Origin: a virus
IMG/VR virus record: IMGVR_UViG_3300049043_000351
Span: 1-27,586 of that record
DNA: 27,586 bases
Strand: one strand, 5' to 3'
Shown here: positions 27,093 to 27,586 of the stretch, in pieces
How positions within the stretch are numbered: position 1 is the first letter of the stretch
Layout: each line of letters opens with the position of its first letter
Program-made: the position numbers and the translations under genes
Notes under the pieces: generated by a model
What the model saw: the letters and a program-made list of their open reading frames with translations, nothing else
Told to the model about the DNA's origin: nothing
Databases searched by the model: none

Positions 27093-27325
27093 GACGTGGT
27101 GCTCCTCTCTTAGGTTTGCGTTCAAGGTCGGCCGCCATCTCAGCAGCAGCGCGCAGCATGGTGCTGAGCGGGATGCCACTGATCGAGCGGTCGGCCATCC
27201 AACGAATAGCAAGCCGATAGCCGTGGCTGGCGTTGCCGTTGCCGATCTGCCGCGCCATTGCTACTTCCTCGTCCGTCACCCGGATGTTCAGCGTGCGGTT
27301 GCGGATCCTGTGCGGCTATGACCAT
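27085..27325 (-). CDS. Probable ribbon-helix-helix DNA-binding protein
   Basis: About 79 residues if ATG 27325 is joined across one indel near 27305; otherwise 64 from GTG 27279. RNRTLNIRVTDEEVAMARQI, GNGNASHGYRLAIRWMAD resembles the ribbon-helix-helix pattern: a basic strand with alternating residues, then a helix-turn-helix pair with IGxGNxSxGxR.A. A helical tail follows (IPLSTMLRAAAEMAADLERK). Such small proteins act as phage regulators. The stop lies 8 bases inside the DUF3310 gene. Confidence 0.6.
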
Positions 27326-27586
27326 TTGACCCCCAGTAGATGCTGCCGGCATACCTCGATCGCCTGCTGCGCCTGCTTCTCGGTTAGGACTGATTCGGTC
27401 GGGTCGCATCGCGCTCGACCACCTTCGCGAACAGCTCCGGGTAGCTAGGTGTCGCGGAAGTTGGCTGGCAACATCGCGCGCGAACTCCTGCCACAGGCCG
27501 GTGTAGGTGCCGCAGGTGCGACCACTGGCGCGATAGAGCGCCTCCATCATCTCGTGGCGTTGATCGTCGAGTTGGTGCGGCTTCAT
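27316..27586 (-). CDS. Phage protein, reaches the window edge
   Basis: Starts at ATG 27584-27586, the last bases of the window, or further outside. KPHQLDDQRHEMMEALYRAS, GRTCGTYTGLWQEFARDVAS is one helical stretch. After indels near 27460 and 27405 the best continuation is YPELFAKVVE, then SVLTEKQAQQAIEVCRQHLL, GVKWS and a TAG at 27316. About 90 residues. The uncorrected frame runs on to 27140 but overlaps the next gene entirely, which is unlikely. Function unknown. Confidence 0.5.

Noticed and set aside
25924-27586. Toxin-antitoxin pair among the small minus genes
   Set aside because: Only one RHH-like protein is visible and no partner resembles a known toxin family; the setting fits a phage early region better.

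Overview
This window looks like the structural and lysis half of a tailed phage of the siphovirus type (lambda/HK97-like order), as a prophage or a phage contig, probably from a freshwater or marine Synechococcus/Cyanobium-like cyanobacterium. The host call rests on three things: tail-fibre and small accessory proteins that resemble those I associate with picocyanobacterial prophages, three copies of the cyanobacterial palindrome GCGATCGC (13821, 24423, 25908), and a GC-rich phage body. It is an inference. No integrase, repressor, tRNA or attachment site is visible, so temperate lifestyle is not shown.

Layout. Positions 1-303 (minus) hold the C-terminal piece of a phospholipase D-like protein. 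Positions 305-1860 carry no convincing gene, only a hairpin, a perfect 19-bp palindrome and a degenerate ~23-bp tandem repeat. At 1861-1966 an inverted repeat and helically phased GTTTAG repeats sit beside the small terminase gene and are a candidate packaging site. From 1950 to 24832 nearly everything is on the plus strand: packaging (terS, terL), connector and portal, a protease-capsid fusion, head completion proteins, a C1q-like fibre, tail terminator, tail tube, tail chaperones with a canonical -1 slippery site, tape measure, tail tip, a run of tail fibres, small membrane proteins, a two-domain endolysin and a dCTP deaminase. Two short minus genes follow (24829-25332). Then come a control region with a palindromic operator candidate, two plus genes (one an HNH nuclease), and a leftward run of small overlapping genes (25924-27586) including a DUF3310 protein and a probable ribbon-helix-helix protein.

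Sequence quality matters here. Most genes are interrupted by single-base frame changes, yet conserved motifs continue correctly on both sides and almost every gene junction keeps a 1-4 nt stop/start overlap (ATGA or TGATG). I therefore annotate each gene across its frame changes and read most of these as uncorrected sequencing indels rather than decay; a real degrading prophage cannot be excluded. Starts, ends and protein lengths of such genes are approximate.

How it works together: TerS/TerL cut and pump DNA through the portal into a capsid matured by the S78-type protease. Connector proteins close the head. The tail is built on the tape measure with the chaperones, capped by the terminator, and tipped by the hub and fibres. 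The membrane peptides and endolysin release progeny, and the dCTP deaminase supplies dUMP precursors for DNA synthesis. I found no obvious undescribed defence or mobile system. The most unusual points are the capsid polyprotein with extra N-terminal domains, the C1q-like protein in a neck position, and the candidate packaging site.
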